Shown: piece after piece, positions 53,545 to 63,715 of the stretch | Position numbering within the stretch: the stretch's first letter is position 1 | How the letters are laid out: every line of letters starts with the position of its first letter | Source: Pectinatus frisingensis | GTDB taxonomy: Bacteria; Bacillota; Negativicutes; Selenomonadales; Selenomonadaceae | Direction of reading: 5' to 3' | NCBI RefSeq assembly: GCF_015732285.1 | Contig: NZ_WIQU01000022.1 | Coordinates: forward strand, 6,536 to 70,535 | Length of the DNA: 64,000 bases | The notes under the pieces: generated by a model | The model's input: only the letters and a program-made list of their open reading frames with translations | The model's database searches: none | What the model was told of the DNA's origin: nothing | Made by a program: the position numbers and the translations under genes

Positions 53545-54369
53545 ATGTTACTAGAAATAAAAGGATTATTATCAACTATCGACATACTTGATATCTGCGA
53601 TATCATTATTGTCGCCGTCATTTTATATAAATTATATGAACTGCTTAACAATACCAGGGCTATCACATTGGTCAAGGGTATTATGGTATTGCTTGTATTG
53701 ACTATGGTGAGTGATTGGCTCGGACTGCATGTTATATATTGGCTGCTGCAAAAAACGGTTACACTTTTATTTGTAGCGTTGCCGATAGTATTTCAGCCTG
53801 AGCTGCGTCGTGCGCTTGAACATATTGGGCAGGGGCGGTTGTTTGTACGGACATCATTGCTTAATATCCAGGAAGCCCGCAGTTTGGTGAGCGAAATTGA
53901 ATCAGCGGTTACCCGTATGTCACAAAAAAAGATTGGCGCATTAATTGTTATTGAACGTGAAATGGGATTGGATGATATATCTTCTAATGGTATTTTTATT
54001 GACGGCATTGTTTCATCCGAACTGTTAATGAATATTTTTATACCCAATACACCACTGCACGATGGGGCTACAATAATCCGTGGCAAAAAGATTATTGCTT
54101 CAGCCTGCCTTCTTCCTTTAACAGATGATCGTACGCTGAGTACTGAGCTTGGTACACGTCATCGTGCTGCCATTGGCTTGTCAGAGCAATGCGACGCCGT
54201 TGTTGTGGTGGTCAGCGAGGAAACGGGTACTATATCTGTAGCTGAACATGGTCGCATATACCGCCATCTTGACTCGGAGCAGCTTAAGCAGTATTTAATT
54301 CCGTTATTTGCGCAAAAATCATCGGCAGTCAGAGATTTTATCAGGAACTGGAGGCAGGGAACAAAATGA
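53545..54369 (+). CDS. cdaA: Diadenylate cyclase CdaA
   Basis: A 274-residue membrane protein: three N-terminal helices then a DisA_N cyclase domain with LHDGATIIRG (DGA near 173) and GTRHRAAIGLSE (RHR near 205). It makes cyclic di-AMP, which controls potassium, osmolytes and cell-wall stress. It leads cdaA-cdaR-FAD enzyme-glmM; CdaR and GlmM are its known regulators. The start has AAGGAG 8 nt upstream. Confidence 0.96.
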   Translation: MLLEIKGLLSTIDILDICDIIIVAVILYKLYELLNNTRAITLVKGIMVLLVLTMVSDWLGLHVIYWLLQKTVTLLFVALPIVFQPELRRALEHIGQGRLFVRTSLLNIQEARSLVSEIESAVTRMSQKKIGALIVIEREMGLDDISSNGIFIDGIVSSELLMNIFIPNTPLHDGATIIRGKKIIASACLLPLTDDRTLSTELGTRHRAAIGLSEQCDAVVVVVSEETGTISVAEHGRIYRHLDSEQLKQYLIPLFAQKSSAVRDFIRNWRQGTK

Positions 54370-55298
54370 TGAAAATGCTTAGGCAGAATTTGATTTTAAA
54401 ATGTCTTTGTCTGTTGCTTGCCCTGGGGTTATGGTTATATGTGATGAATGAACAAAATCCCTCAATAACTAATACTGTGACGGTATCATTGAGTGTTATA
54501 AATGCTCCGGACGGATATCAGATTCATCATGATGAGGATACTGTTAAATTGAAGGTTAAGGCACCAAGGACTTTGTTTGCATCTATTGATAATTCGGATT
54601 TTAAAGCTTATGTCGATTTGAAGAATGTTGAAGAAGGTACACAGACATTGCCGGTTCATATTCAGATGCCGTCAGGGTTTGAACTTTTGTCTACTACACC
54701 GGAAAAAATAAATTTTACTATTGACAAAATCATTCAAAAGCAGATTCCTGTTGATTTATTGCTATCGGGTAAACCGGCTGATGATATGGTTGTATCAAAT
54801 GTAAAGCAGTCAGCTGATACAATAGTTGTAAGGGGGCCGCGTTCTCAGGTTGATACCGTTCGCCGCGCTGTTGGTTATATTGGGCTGGATGGCAATAAGG
54901 AAGACTTTACCGTAATTGTTCCTTTGCGTGCTGTAAATGATAATAATAAGGAAGTGGCCGATGTGACACTTCTAAGTCCCACGGTGAACGCCAATATTGC
55001 TTTAGCACGCGGTTTAACTAAAAAAGTGGTTTCAATAAAGCCAATTACTGATTCTGATCTGCCTGCCGATTATGTACTTGACTCAGTGAAAACAACTCCT
55101 GATAAGATACTGATAACAGGTGATCCGCAGGTTATCAGTACAGTTAATTTCCTTGACACGGAAAAAATAGCTTTAGCTAAAATGACTTCTTCAGGGCAAA
55201 AGACGGTTAAATTAGTTATTCCTGATGGAATTACAGTCTCGAAGGATACAGTTGATGTTACTATTACTGTTTCTGCTAAAAAACTTGATAAAAATTGA
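54366..55298 (+). CDS. cdaR: YbbR-domain protein CdaR
   Basis: A 310-residue protein with one N-terminal membrane helix (LKCLCLLLALGLWLYVMN) and three YbbR domains outside the membrane (for example near residues 50-110, 130-205 and 225-300). CdaR binds CdaA and lowers or tunes cyclic di-AMP output. It overlaps cdaA by 4 nt (ATGA), so both are translated together. Confidence 0.92.
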   Translation: MMKMLRQNLILKCLCLLLALGLWLYVMNEQNPSITNTVTVSLSVINAPDGYQIHHDEDTVKLKVKAPRTLFASIDNSDFKAYVDLKNVEEGTQTLPVHIQMPSGFELLSTTPEKINFTIDKIIQKQIPVDLLLSGKPADDMVVSNVKQSADTIVVRGPRSQVDTVRRAVGYIGLDGNKEDFTVIVPLRAVNDNNKEVADVTLLSPTVNANIALARGLTKKVVSIKPITDSDLPADYVLDSVKTTPDKILITGDPQVISTVNFLDTEKIALAKMTSSGQKTVKLVIPDGITVSKDTVDVTITVSAKKLDKN

Positions 55299-55311
55299 GA
55301 GGTTTGTGTAA

Positions 55312-56940
55312 TTGATTTGCCTGACAAATTTAAATGTAGCCATTGGTGACGTTTTATCGCTGGAAAGTGCAGCGGCTAAGCGGTTGAAAATTTCTTCCGA
55401 CAGCATAAAGAAAATTAGTATTGCCAGAAAAACATTGGATGCCCGGCGTTATAAAAATGCACCGATTCGTTATGTATATACGTTAAATATCACTTTGGAA
55501 AACAGCCTGGAAAAAAAATTATTGCATCGTTTTTTTAAAGATAAGAATGTCAATCAGGTTGTTGAAGTTCCCATGAAAGTATCACGGCCTATTGTCGATA
55601 AGGCAGCAGTTCAACCATTAGTGGTCGGTTTTGGACCGGCGGGAATGTTTTGTGCACTTACCTTGTGCCGTTTTGGTTACAGACCAATTATTTTAGAGCG
55701 TGGCCGTGATGTCGACCAGCGGCATCGTGATATTGAAAAATTTTGGAAATCAGGTATACTTGACACAGTCTCAAATGTTCAATTTGGCGAGGGTGGTGCA
55801 GGAACTTTTTCTGATGGTAAATTAACGACCAGGATTCATGATACAAAAATAAACCAGGTACTGGAAGATTTTATCAGCGCCGGTGCTCCTGCTGAAATAC
55901 GTTATTTGCATAAACCGCATATAGGTACGGATATTTTGCGTGTTGTCGTGAAAAATATCCGCAAAAAAATTATCAGCATGGGAGGGACGGTTAAGTTTTC
56001 CCATCAATTGACAAATTTAGAGGTTATTGATAAAAGGGTGCAGTCTGTTATCGTCAATGGTAAGGATCGTGTGCTGTGCAGTGCATTATTTTTAGGTATA
56101 GGTCACAGTGCCCGGGATACATACGAAATGTTGTATAAAAATGGCATAAGTATGGCAGTAAAGTCCTTTGCAATAGGTGTGCGTATTGAACATCCGCAGA
56201 CGTTGATCGATATGGCACAATATGGGGAGGATGCTGGAAATCCTCAGTTGCCTGTGGCAGATTATGTACTTACGTTTCATGATAAAGCCAGACAATTAAC
56301 TTGTTATTCATTTTGTATGTGTCCGGGTGGCAGTGTAATTGCCGCGGCTTCGGAAGAAAATCGCCTGACAACTAATGGCATGAGTAATTATGCCAGAAAT
56401 TCCGGCATTGCCAATAGTGCATTATTGACACCGGTGACACCGGCAGATTTTGGTAATGATGTTTTGTCCGGCATCGAATTTCAACGCCATTATGAAAATC
56501 TGGCATTTATGGTTGGTGGTGGAAATTATTCAGCACCGGTTCAAACGGTAGGAGATTTTTTGGAACATAATAGTGGTGACGATAAATTTTTGACTGTTCC
56601 AACATATAAGCCGGGAGTTTGCCCAGCAGATCTGCATAATTGTCTACCAGGCAAAGTGGCGGCAGCATTGGAAGCGGCATTGCCGTATTTTGATAAAAAA
56701 ATACATGGCTTTGCCAACAGGAGAGTTGTAATGACCGGATTAGAAATGCGTTCATCAGCTCCCTGCAAGATTAACCGGTTTAAGGATTCATATCTTTCAC
56801 TTAATACTAAAGGGTTATATCCGATCGGTGAGGGGGCCGGTTATGCCGGTGGTATAATGAGCGCCGCTGTTGACGGTATTAACGCAGCTCTCAGCTATAT
56901 AACGGTTGATAAAAATATGACTCAATCTGCTAAAATATAA
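55312..56940 (+). CDS. FAD-dependent oxidoreductase of the COG2509 type
   Basis: A 542-residue flavoprotein. After an N-terminal ferredoxin-like part, the Rossmann GFGPAGMFCALTLCRFGYRP (near 104-123) binds FAD, VQFGEGGAGTFSDGKLTTR is a family mark, and GLYPIGEGAGYAGGIMSAA closes the FAD site. Its substrate is unknown. It sits inside the cda-glmM operon, 13 nt after cdaR and 22 nt before glmM. TTG 55312 is the best start, 9 nt after GAGAGG. Confidence 0.8.
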   Translation: MICLTNLNVAIGDVLSLESAAAKRLKISSDSIKKISIARKTLDARRYKNAPIRYVYTLNITLENSLEKKLLHRFFKDKNVNQVVEVPMKVSRPIVDKAAVQPLVVGFGPAGMFCALTLCRFGYRPIILERGRDVDQRHRDIEKFWKSGILDTVSNVQFGEGGAGTFSDGKLTTRIHDTKINQVLEDFISAGAPAEIRYLHKPHIGTDILRVVVKNIRKKIISMGGTVKFSHQLTNLEVIDKRVQSVIVNGKDRVLCSALFLGIGHSARDTYEMLYKNGISMAVKSFAIGVRIEHPQTLIDMAQYGEDAGNPQLPVADYVLTFHDKARQLTCYSFCMCPGGSVIAAASEENRLTTNGMSNYARNSGIANSALLTPVTPADFGNDVLSGIEFQRHYENLAFMVGGGNYSAPVQTVGDFLEHNSGDDKFLTVPTYKPGVCPADLHNCLPGKVAAALEAALPYFDKKIHGFANRRVVMTGLEMRSSAPCKINRFKDSYLSLNTKGLYPIGEGAGYAGGIMSAAVDGINAALSYITVDKNMTQSAKI

Positions 56941-56962
56941 ATTTCAAGGAGAGATTTTTTTA

Positions 56963-58309
56963 ATGACTAGACTTTTTGGAACAGATGGTGTCCGTGGTGA
57001 GGCTAATAAGGGATTAACTGCTGAATTGGCTTATAAATTGGGTCGGGCAGCGGCAATTTATTTTGGTAAAAAGGCTGACACTTTTAGGATCCTTATTGGC
57101 CGGGATACACGAATATCGGGAGCCATGTTTGAATCGGCGCTGGCAGCAGGTATCTGTTCGGCCGGTGGGGACGTTATAATAACTGGGATTATTCCAACAC
57201 CGGCAGTAGCTTACCTGAGTAAAAAGTATCAGGCTAAAGCCGGGATAGTTATTTCGGCCTCGCATAATCCGTTTCATGATAATGGTATAAAATTTTTTGG
57301 CGGTGACGGCTATAAGTTACCGGATGAAGTGGAAGACGAACTGGAAGATATCGTCCGCAAAATTACTGAGCAGGATACTTATACCAGAGCAGTCGGGGCT
57401 GATATTGGAACGATAGCTTATCGTCATGATTTGATACATGACTATATTGATTATGTGACGGCAACGTGCAAGGTAAGGTTAGACGGATTGAAAATAGTGC
57501 TTGATTGTGCTAACGGTGCCGCCTATGAGGCGATGCCTGCTGTTTTGCGAAATCTTGGTGCTGAGCTGATTGTCATAAATGATAGCCCGGATGGTGTAAA
57601 TATAAATGCTGATTGTGGTTCTACGCATTTGGCTGATTTACAACAGGAGGTTTTGTCACATAATGCTGCCATTGGCATAGCTCATGATGGTGATGCGGAC
57701 CGCTGCCTTTGTGTTGATGAAAAAGGGCGGATTATTGATGGTGATCATATAATTGTAGCTTGTGCTCTGGCAATGCAAAAAGCAGGAACATTAAAAAATG
57801 ATACTGTTGTTTCTACGGTTATGGCTAATATTGGTTTTCATAAAGCATTGGAAGGACATGGCTGTAAAGTTGAAATAACAGCTGTCGGTGATCGGTATGT
57901 GTTGGAAAATATGTTGAAAAATGGCTACAATCTTGGTGGTGAACAATCAGGACATGTTATATTCAGTAATTTTGCCACTACAGGTGATGGTTTGATAACA
58001 GCTCTGCAGGTACTATCTTATATAGTTGATAATAAATTTAAGGCGTCGTCTATTGTGGATGGGATGATAAGTTATCCGCAACTTTTGGTTAATGTAAGAG
58101 TTGCAAGTAAGGATGGCTGGCAGGATAATGCGGCTATAAAGGCTGCCATTGATAAAGGTGAATGGCAGCTTGGCTGCGATGGGCGTATATTGGTGCGGCC
58201 ATCGGGAACTGAACCGCTTATTCGTGTGATGGCTGAAGGGCCTGATCAAAATCAGCTTGAGATAATTTGTCAGGCGATTGCTGCAGTAATAAAAGAACAA
58301 CAAGGATAA
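56963..58309 (+). CDS. glmM: Phosphoglucosamine mutase
   Basis: A 448-residue phosphohexomutase: VISASHNPFHDNGIKFFG with the phosphorylated Ser near 102, DGDADRCL metal loop (near 242), GGEQSGHVI and RPSGTEPLIRVMAEG. It converts glucosamine-6- to -1-phosphate for UDP-GlcNAc, and can inhibit CdaA. It is the last gene of the operon and is distinct from the PMM/PGM at 27 kb. Confidence 0.97.
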   Translation: MTRLFGTDGVRGEANKGLTAELAYKLGRAAAIYFGKKADTFRILIGRDTRISGAMFESALAAGICSAGGDVIITGIIPTPAVAYLSKKYQAKAGIVISASHNPFHDNGIKFFGGDGYKLPDEVEDELEDIVRKITEQDTYTRAVGADIGTIAYRHDLIHDYIDYVTATCKVRLDGLKIVLDCANGAAYEAMPAVLRNLGAELIVINDSPDGVNINADCGSTHLADLQQEVLSHNAAIGIAHDGDADRCLCVDEKGRIIDGDHIIVACALAMQKAGTLKNDTVVSTVMANIGFHKALEGHGCKVEITAVGDRYVLENMLKNGYNLGGEQSGHVIFSNFATTGDGLITALQVLSYIVDNKFKASSIVDGMISYPQLLVNVRVASKDGWQDNAAIKAAIDKGEWQLGCDGRILVRPSGTEPLIRVMAEGPDQNQLEIICQAIAAVIKEQQG

Positions 58310-58330
58310 AAAATAAAAAGATAAAAAAAT

Positions 58331-58370
58331 AAAAAAAGTATCAAAGCTAAAATGCCTTGATACTTTTTTT
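58331..58370. terminator. Bidirectional terminator between glmM and the helicase gene
   Basis: AAAAAAAGTATCAA pairs with TTGATACTTTTTTT; A- and T-runs serve both convergent genes. Confidence 0.88.
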
Positions 58371-58377
58371 ATTACTG

Positions 58378-59979
58378 TTAATTCCTGCCACGAGCTGGTT
58401 CTACGTTTATTTTATAGCCTTTTAAAGTATTCCTATGCATTACTGATATAACTCTTTCAGCAACACTGCCGGGAACTTCAACGAAGGTAAATTTATCATA
58501 TATGTTTATGACACCGATTATATTACCGGGGATATCAGCTTCTGTGGCAATGAAACGAACAATGTCTTCTGGTCTGATTTTTTGATTCCGGCCAATATTT
58601 ACAAAAAGCCTGACCATACCGGGAGCACCGCCGCTGTTGCTGAACTTTTCTTGAGTACTATTGTCATTGTTAGATTGCTCATGTTCTTTTAAGCCTTCTA
58701 CCGACAATTTAACAGCAGCCGCTGCAATATCTAATGAATCATATTTGTCTGCAACCAGATCAGCGACAATCATATGATAATCGGAATAATTGTTGGCTTG
58801 TAATACTTTTATCAATTTTTTCTTTATAGATTCTTTTTGCAGTTCCAGTACATCAGCTGAAGTGGGAAGTTGTCCGCGAATCATACGGTGTTTTATGAGT
58901 TTTTCAATAAGTCGGAGCTGGCTGTATTCCCGTGGTTCTATAAAGGTTATGGCAATGCCGCTTCTGCCGGCACGACCAGTTCTGCCGATACGGTGTACAT
59001 AAGATTCAGGATCCTGCGGTATATCATAGTTTATGACATGTGTTATATCATCGATATCAATACCTCTGGCAGCTACATCAGTGGCAATAAGAATATCAAG
59101 TTTGCCGTCACGGAATTTTTTCATTACACGCTGCCGCTGAGCCTGATTCATATCGCCATGTAAGCCACCGGCCATGTATCCTCTTGCTTCTAATGAAGCG
59201 ATAAGATCATCTACGCCACGTTTGGTTCGGCAAAAAATAATGAATTTGCCTGTGCCTTCTACATCCAGAATACGGCTAAGTCCGTCAAATTTATCACGGG
59301 TTTCGTAATATATTTGATCAATAAGCGGTACAGTAAGATGTCCTTTGCTGATCAATACTTTTTTGGGGCTGTTCATATATCCCTGAGCCAGTTTTTCAAT
59401 TGGTGCAGGCATTGTAGCTGAAAATAGCAGAGTTTGCCTGTTTTCTTTAGGGATATGTGACATAATTGATTGAATATCATCAATAAATCCCATGTCGAGC
59501 ATTTCATCAGCTTCATCAAGTATAAGGGTTTTGATGTGGTCCAGTTTAATTGTTTTGCGATTGATATGATCAAGAAGCCGCCCTGGTGTGCCCACAATTA
59601 TCTTTATACCATTTTTTAAAGCGCGGATTTGTCGTTCAATCATCTGTCCGCCGTAAATTGGCAGAGTCTTTATACGTTTGTATTTGCCTATCTTGTTTAA
59701 TTCTTCTGCGACTTGTATTGCTAATTCCCGTGTGGGAGCTATGACCAATGCCTGAATATGGCGGTTGGTTTCATCTATTTTTTCCACTGTCGGAATACCA
59801 AAGGCGGCGGTTTTACCAGTACCTGTCTGTGCCTGGCCCAGCACATCGTCACCTTCCATAACTAGTGGAATAGTTTTACTTTGAATGGGAGACGGTTCTT
59901 CAAAGCCCATATCGTTTAAAGCATCAATAACTTTTTTGCTTAAGGTGATATCACCAAAGGTCATTGTTTCATTTTTCAA
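58378..59979 (-). CDS. cshA: DEAD-box RNA helicase with DbpA-type RNA-binding domain
   Basis: A 533-residue helicase with all core motifs: Q motif GFEEPSPIQ, AQTGTGKTAAFG, DEADEMLD, SAT, and HRIGRTGRAGRSG. After residue 430 comes a linker and a C-terminal DbpA/RRM-like domain (VRLFVNIGRNQKIRPED to about 530), as in CshA/DeaD. It unwinds RNA in ribosome assembly, cold adaptation and mRNA decay. TTG 59979 is used (AGGAGG 8 nt upstream). The gene symbol is by closest type. Confidence 0.9.
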   Translation of the reverse strand: MKNETMTFGDITLSKKVIDALNDMGFEEPSPIQSKTIPLVMEGDDVLGQAQTGTGKTAAFGIPTVEKIDETNRHIQALVIAPTRELAIQVAEELNKIGKYKRIKTLPIYGGQMIERQIRALKNGIKIIVGTPGRLLDHINRKTIKLDHIKTLILDEADEMLDMGFIDDIQSIMSHIPKENRQTLLFSATMPAPIEKLAQGYMNSPKKVLISKGHLTVPLIDQIYYETRDKFDGLSRILDVEGTGKFIIFCRTKRGVDDLIASLEARGYMAGGLHGDMNQAQRQRVMKKFRDGKLDILIATDVAARGIDIDDITHVINYDIPQDPESYVHRIGRTGRAGRSGIAITFIEPREYSQLRLIEKLIKHRMIRGQLPTSADVLELQKESIKKKLIKVLQANNYSDYHMIVADLVADKYDSLDIAAAAVKLSVEGLKEHEQSNNDNSTQEKFSNSGGAPGMVRLFVNIGRNQKIRPEDIVRFIATEADIPGNIIGVINIYDKFTFVEVPGSVAERVISVMHRNTLKGYKINVEPARGRN

Positions 59980-60038
59980 AAATATATCCTCCTGCTTTCT
60001 AATTTTCACTTTAAAAAAATAAATCGAGTTATAATAGT

Positions 60039-61289
60039 TTATCTGACAGATTTATTTTCTAAGTATAATCGTACCATATTTAATGCTTTTTGCGTAGCAC
60101 GATATTTGATTTCATTTCTTTTACCGGACAGTAAATTTTTGGTGGTGAAAGTGCCCCTTTTTCCTGTGACACTGATATACACAAGTCCGACCGGCTTCTT
60201 GTCGGTGCCGCCGCCGGGACCGGCTATTCCGGTAATGCCCACACCAATATCAGCAGATAAAACTTTAGCAGCACCTTCTGCCATATATTGTGCCGTTTCT
60301 TCGCTGACAGCGCCCTTAGCGGCTAATACAGCAGAAGGTACGCCTAAATGGTTAATTTTAACGGCATTGGAATAAGAGACAATGCTTCCTAATAAATATT
60401 CAGAGCTGCCGGCAATATCAGTTAGACGACTTGTTAAAAGACCACCAGTGCATGATTCCGCACAACTGATAGTTTGATGACTTGTTTGCAGAAGCTTGCC
60501 GACCACATGTTCCATGTTGTCGTCATTTTCAGCATAAATATATTCACCGATGCGGGAATATATTGCCTGACGAAGTGGCGTAATCAAAGCCTCAGCATCT
60601 GATAAATTATCTGACTTGGCTGTAATGCGGATTATTACACCGCTTGGACGAACTAAAAGTGCTAATGTAGGATTTTTTTGTTTTAGAATTAAGTCCCGGA
60701 TTTTTGTTTCTAAAAGTGATTCACCAATATCAAAGGTGTTTAAAACTAATGAATGGATTACATTTTTTAAGCCAAATTTTTCTTTTAGAAAAGGACGCAA
60801 AGAGCGATCAAACATATCCTTCATTTCACGAGGCGGGCCGGGCAAATTTATAATGTATTTTCCCTGATATACTTGCACTATTCCTGGTGCAATACCATTG
60901 TAATTAAGAAAGACGCGAGAGTTTTCCGGAACTAAAACCTGACGAAGATTATTTTGTGTCATTTTGATATTTTTGAGTGTAAAATGACTGTTCATCCGGT
61001 TTAGACTTTCTTCATCAGTGATCATAGGACTGCCGGTTATTTCTGCACAAACATATTTTGTTATATCGCCCTGGGTAGGACCCAGTCCGCCGGTTGTTAT
61101 TATTATGTCGGCCCTTGTTAGAGCAGTTTCTATGACTGCCTTCATCCGGTCGTGATTATCACCTACGGTAGTTTGATAAAATACATCAAATCCTATATCG
61201 TTGAGATGGGCTGCCATATAAGCACTATTTGTATTTACTATCTGACCCAGTAAAAGCTCACTGCCGGTAGTAATAAGTTCAACACGCAT
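60039..61289 (-). CDS. cinA: CinA family NMN deamidase / competence-damage protein
   Basis: A 416-residue protein with two parts: N-terminal MoCF/COG1058 domain (MRVELITTGSELLLGQIVNT, TTGGLGPTQGDITK, NLPGPPREM) with ADP-ribose pyrophosphatase type activity, and the C-terminal PncC deamidase (CAESCTGGLLTSRLTDIAGS). The enzyme recycles NMN to NAMN. AAAAGGGG before ATG 61289. It follows rimO by 13 nt, so they form an operon. Confidence 0.95.
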   Translation of the reverse strand: MRVELITTGSELLLGQIVNTNSAYMAAHLNDIGFDVFYQTTVGDNHDRMKAVIETALTRADIIITTGGLGPTQGDITKYVCAEITGSPMITDEESLNRMNSHFTLKNIKMTQNNLRQVLVPENSRVFLNYNGIAPGIVQVYQGKYIINLPGPPREMKDMFDRSLRPFLKEKFGLKNVIHSLVLNTFDIGESLLETKIRDLILKQKNPTLALLVRPSGVIIRITAKSDNLSDAEALITPLRQAIYSRIGEYIYAENDDNMEHVVGKLLQTSHQTISCAESCTGGLLTSRLTDIAGSSEYLLGSIVSYSNAVKINHLGVPSAVLAAKGAVSEETAQYMAEGAAKVLSADIGVGITGIAGPGGGTDKKPVGLVYISVTGKRGTFTTKNLLSGKRNEIKYRATQKALNMVRLYLENKSVR

Positions 61290-61302
61290 TTGTATACCCC
61301 TT

Positions 61303-62631
61303 TTAGATTTTTTGACCTACTAAATCGTAGGCAAAACCCTGCATTATTTTGACCTTGATAATGTCACCAGGTTCACTGGTTTCATCGTTTTCTACATATA
61401 TTTGTCCGTCTACTTCAGGGGCTTCACGATATGAACGACCGTAAACAACAGATCTTTGCTCTTCATCACGTCCCTCCACCAGAACGTCCATCACCCTGTT
61501 TTCTAAGTTTTTATTTAGCTCTTCTGAAATTTTACTTTGGACACTCATCAGATCATGATACCTTTCCTGCATTATATCTTCTGATATTTGATTGGGCAAA
61601 TTGTAAGCCGGGGTGTCTTCTTCTCTGGAATAAGTGAATACTCCTACCTTATCAAACCGATATTTTTCTACAAAATTTCGCAAAGTTTGATATTGAGCAT
61701 CTGTCTCACCGGGAAAACCAACAATAAATGTCGTGCGTAATGAAACATTGGGAATACGCTGCCGTATTTTTCCAATTATTTCTTCGATATATTCAGTAGT
61801 ATCGCTGCGGCGCATATTTTTCAGAACAGCATTATGTGCATGTTGCAGGGGGATGTCAACATAGTTGCAAATTTTTTCTTCTGAAGCAATGGTTTCAATG
61901 AGTTCATCGGTAAAAGAGTGAGGATAAGTATACTGTATCCTAAGCCAATTTAAATCTTTTATTTTTACCAATTCATGTAATAGTCCTGCCAGGTTGGTAC
62001 CCTTGGATAAATCAGCACCATAGTTAGTTGTATCCTGAGCGATGAGATTTATTTCCTTTACACCATTTTTTACCATTTGTAAGGCTTCTTGTTTTATATC
62101 ATCGACACTGCGGCTTCGGTAATTGCCGCGAACTAACGGTATCGAACAAAATGCACAGCGATGATTGCAGCCATCGGCTATTTTTATATAGGTGCTGAAA
62201 GAAGGCGTTGTTATGATACGAGGCATATCTTTATTGTAAATTGTCTGCATATCATCGATAAATAAAACCCTTTTGCCGTTTAAAACGGCTGTAACAGCGT
62301 CCATTATGCGATTCCAGGCACCTGTCCCGATGACGGCATCAGCCTCCGGTATTTCATCAAGTAAAGTTTGTCCATATCGCTGTCCCAGACAGCCGGCGAT
62401 AATCAGAGCCTTGCATTTGCCATTGTTTTTGTACTCAACCATATCTAATATGGTTGTTACAGATTCTTCCCGTGCCGATTCAATAAAACTGCAAGTATTA
62501 ACAATCAATATATCTGCTTTTGTGGGATCGGATGTTATTTCAACATTATTTTTATTTAAAATACCCAGCATAATTTCTGTGTCAACACGATTCTTAGAAC
62601 ATCCAAGACTTACAAATCCGGCTTTTAGCAT
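61303..62631 (-). CDS. rimO: Ribosomal protein S12 methylthiotransferase RimO
   Basis: A 442-residue radical-SAM methylthiotransferase: N-terminal UPF0004 domain with three iron-sulfur cysteines (GCSKNR near 10, NTCSF near 47, AGCLGQRYG near 81), radical SAM CNHRCAFCSIP (near 153), and a C-terminal TRAM domain. The GCSKNRVDTE start and length fit RimO rather than MiaB. It modifies Asp of ribosomal protein S12. GGAGG before ATG 62631. It precedes cinA. Confidence 0.95.
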   Translation of the reverse strand: MLKAGFVSLGCSKNRVDTEIMLGILNKNNVEITSDPTKADILIVNTCSFIESAREESVTTILDMVEYKNNGKCKALIIAGCLGQRYGQTLLDEIPEADAVIGTGAWNRIMDAVTAVLNGKRVLFIDDMQTIYNKDMPRIITTPSFSTYIKIADGCNHRCAFCSIPLVRGNYRSRSVDDIKQEALQMVKNGVKEINLIAQDTTNYGADLSKGTNLAGLLHELVKIKDLNWLRIQYTYPHSFTDELIETIASEEKICNYVDIPLQHAHNAVLKNMRRSDTTEYIEEIIGKIRQRIPNVSLRTTFIVGFPGETDAQYQTLRNFVEKYRFDKVGVFTYSREEDTPAYNLPNQISEDIMQERYHDLMSVQSKISEELNKNLENRVMDVLVEGRDEEQRSVVYGRSYREAPEVDGQIYVENDETSEPGDIIKVKIMQGFAYDLVGQKI

Positions 62632-62671
62632 TTAATTCCTCCAAGTGATGTTAATTTTGATTTAATTCATG

Positions 62672-63715
62672 TTATTGCAAACGAATATTTTTTACCCATT
62701 CATCTAATAAAGATTTCTTTTGGGCATCTGTGAGCGTTGTTGCAAAAGTGTCAAATAATTTTATGTTTTTTCCGGCATATGTTTTATATGCTAAAGTAGA
62801 ATAATTAGTCGGTATAAAAAAGAAGCCATTACGTTGTAAACATAGTTGAAGATCGTCACCTAAAAGCCATTGGATAAAATAATCGGCCTGCAGTTTATTA
62901 GGGGCATTTTTTAATAGAGCAGTTCCGGTAATTTCAGCATATGTACCATCTTCAGGATAAATTATTGTCAGCGGATAATTATTATTCAGGTATTTGAGGG
63001 CCTCACTTTGCACAGCTATTGATATATTAACTTCTCCCATTCCTGCCATTCTAACTGGAGTTGATAAGTATTTTGAGTATTGAAGTACTTTGGGATGTAT
63101 TTTTTGCAAAAAAGAGAAAGTGTTTTCAGAGCCATAATGTTCAACGAGCGCGTAGAATAATCCAGATGAGACATCAGATGCCAAAAAATCTGTCAAACCT
63201 ATGGTTAAATCTTTATCAGCAGTTAAATCTTCCCAAGTCCGGGGAATAAAAGCTGCCGACTGCAGATAATCTTTGTTGGCACAAAAAATAATCGGATCAT
63301 ACCATACTCCTACCCATAAATTGTTGGTGTCTTTGAATGATTTTGTTACAACATCTTCTTGTTCTGAAGTAGAAGCTGCCAATATACCAGCCGCAGCTGC
63401 CTGACGTAAGATGTCATCACTGGCCAGTATAATATCCCCTTGTCCGTTTAGAGGCATTGTTTTATTTTTTATTTTATCTAATAGTTCCTGTTTGGAAAGC
63501 GGAACAAAATTTACTTTTACTTTGTTGAGTTTTTCATAATCGGCAGCAATTGGCGCCGCCATTTGTGTTGGTAAAGTAGTGTAAATTGTTAATTTATTTT
63601 TGTTTCCAGTGTTTTGTGAGCCGGTTGACGTTTGATAAATCCAATATACGTTTATCGATAGTAAAATCAACAAAATACTGCACGCAATAAAAACTAACGG
63701 TATATAGCGCCGCAT
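62672..63715 (-). CDS. Membrane-anchored extracellular solute-binding protein, family 1 type
   Basis: A 347-residue protein with an N-terminal hydrophobic segment (PLVFIACSILLILLSINVYW) that acts as an anchor or uncleaved signal; it has no lipobox cysteine in the right place. The rest resembles periplasmic binding proteins of the iron/sulfate/spermidine type: LTIYTTLPTQMAAPI, IILASDDILRQAAAAGIL, RTWEDLTADKDLTIGLTDF and GMGEVNISIAVQS. No ABC permease or ATPase is adjacent, so it is orphaned; a sensory or transport role is open. 40 nt upstream of rimO. Confidence 0.78.
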   Translation of the reverse strand: MRRYIPLVFIACSILLILLSINVYWIYQTSTGSQNTGNKNKLTIYTTLPTQMAAPIAADYEKLNKVKVNFVPLSKQELLDKIKNKTMPLNGQGDIILASDDILRQAAAAGILAASTSEQEDVVTKSFKDTNNLWVGVWYDPIIFCANKDYLQSAAFIPRTWEDLTADKDLTIGLTDFLASDVSSGLFYALVEHYGSENTFSFLQKIHPKVLQYSKYLSTPVRMAGMGEVNISIAVQSEALKYLNNNYPLTIIYPEDGTYAEITGTALLKNAPNKLQADYFIQWLLGDDLQLCLQRNGFFFIPTNYSTLAYKTYAGKNIKLFDTFATTLTDAQKKSLLDEWVKNIRLQ

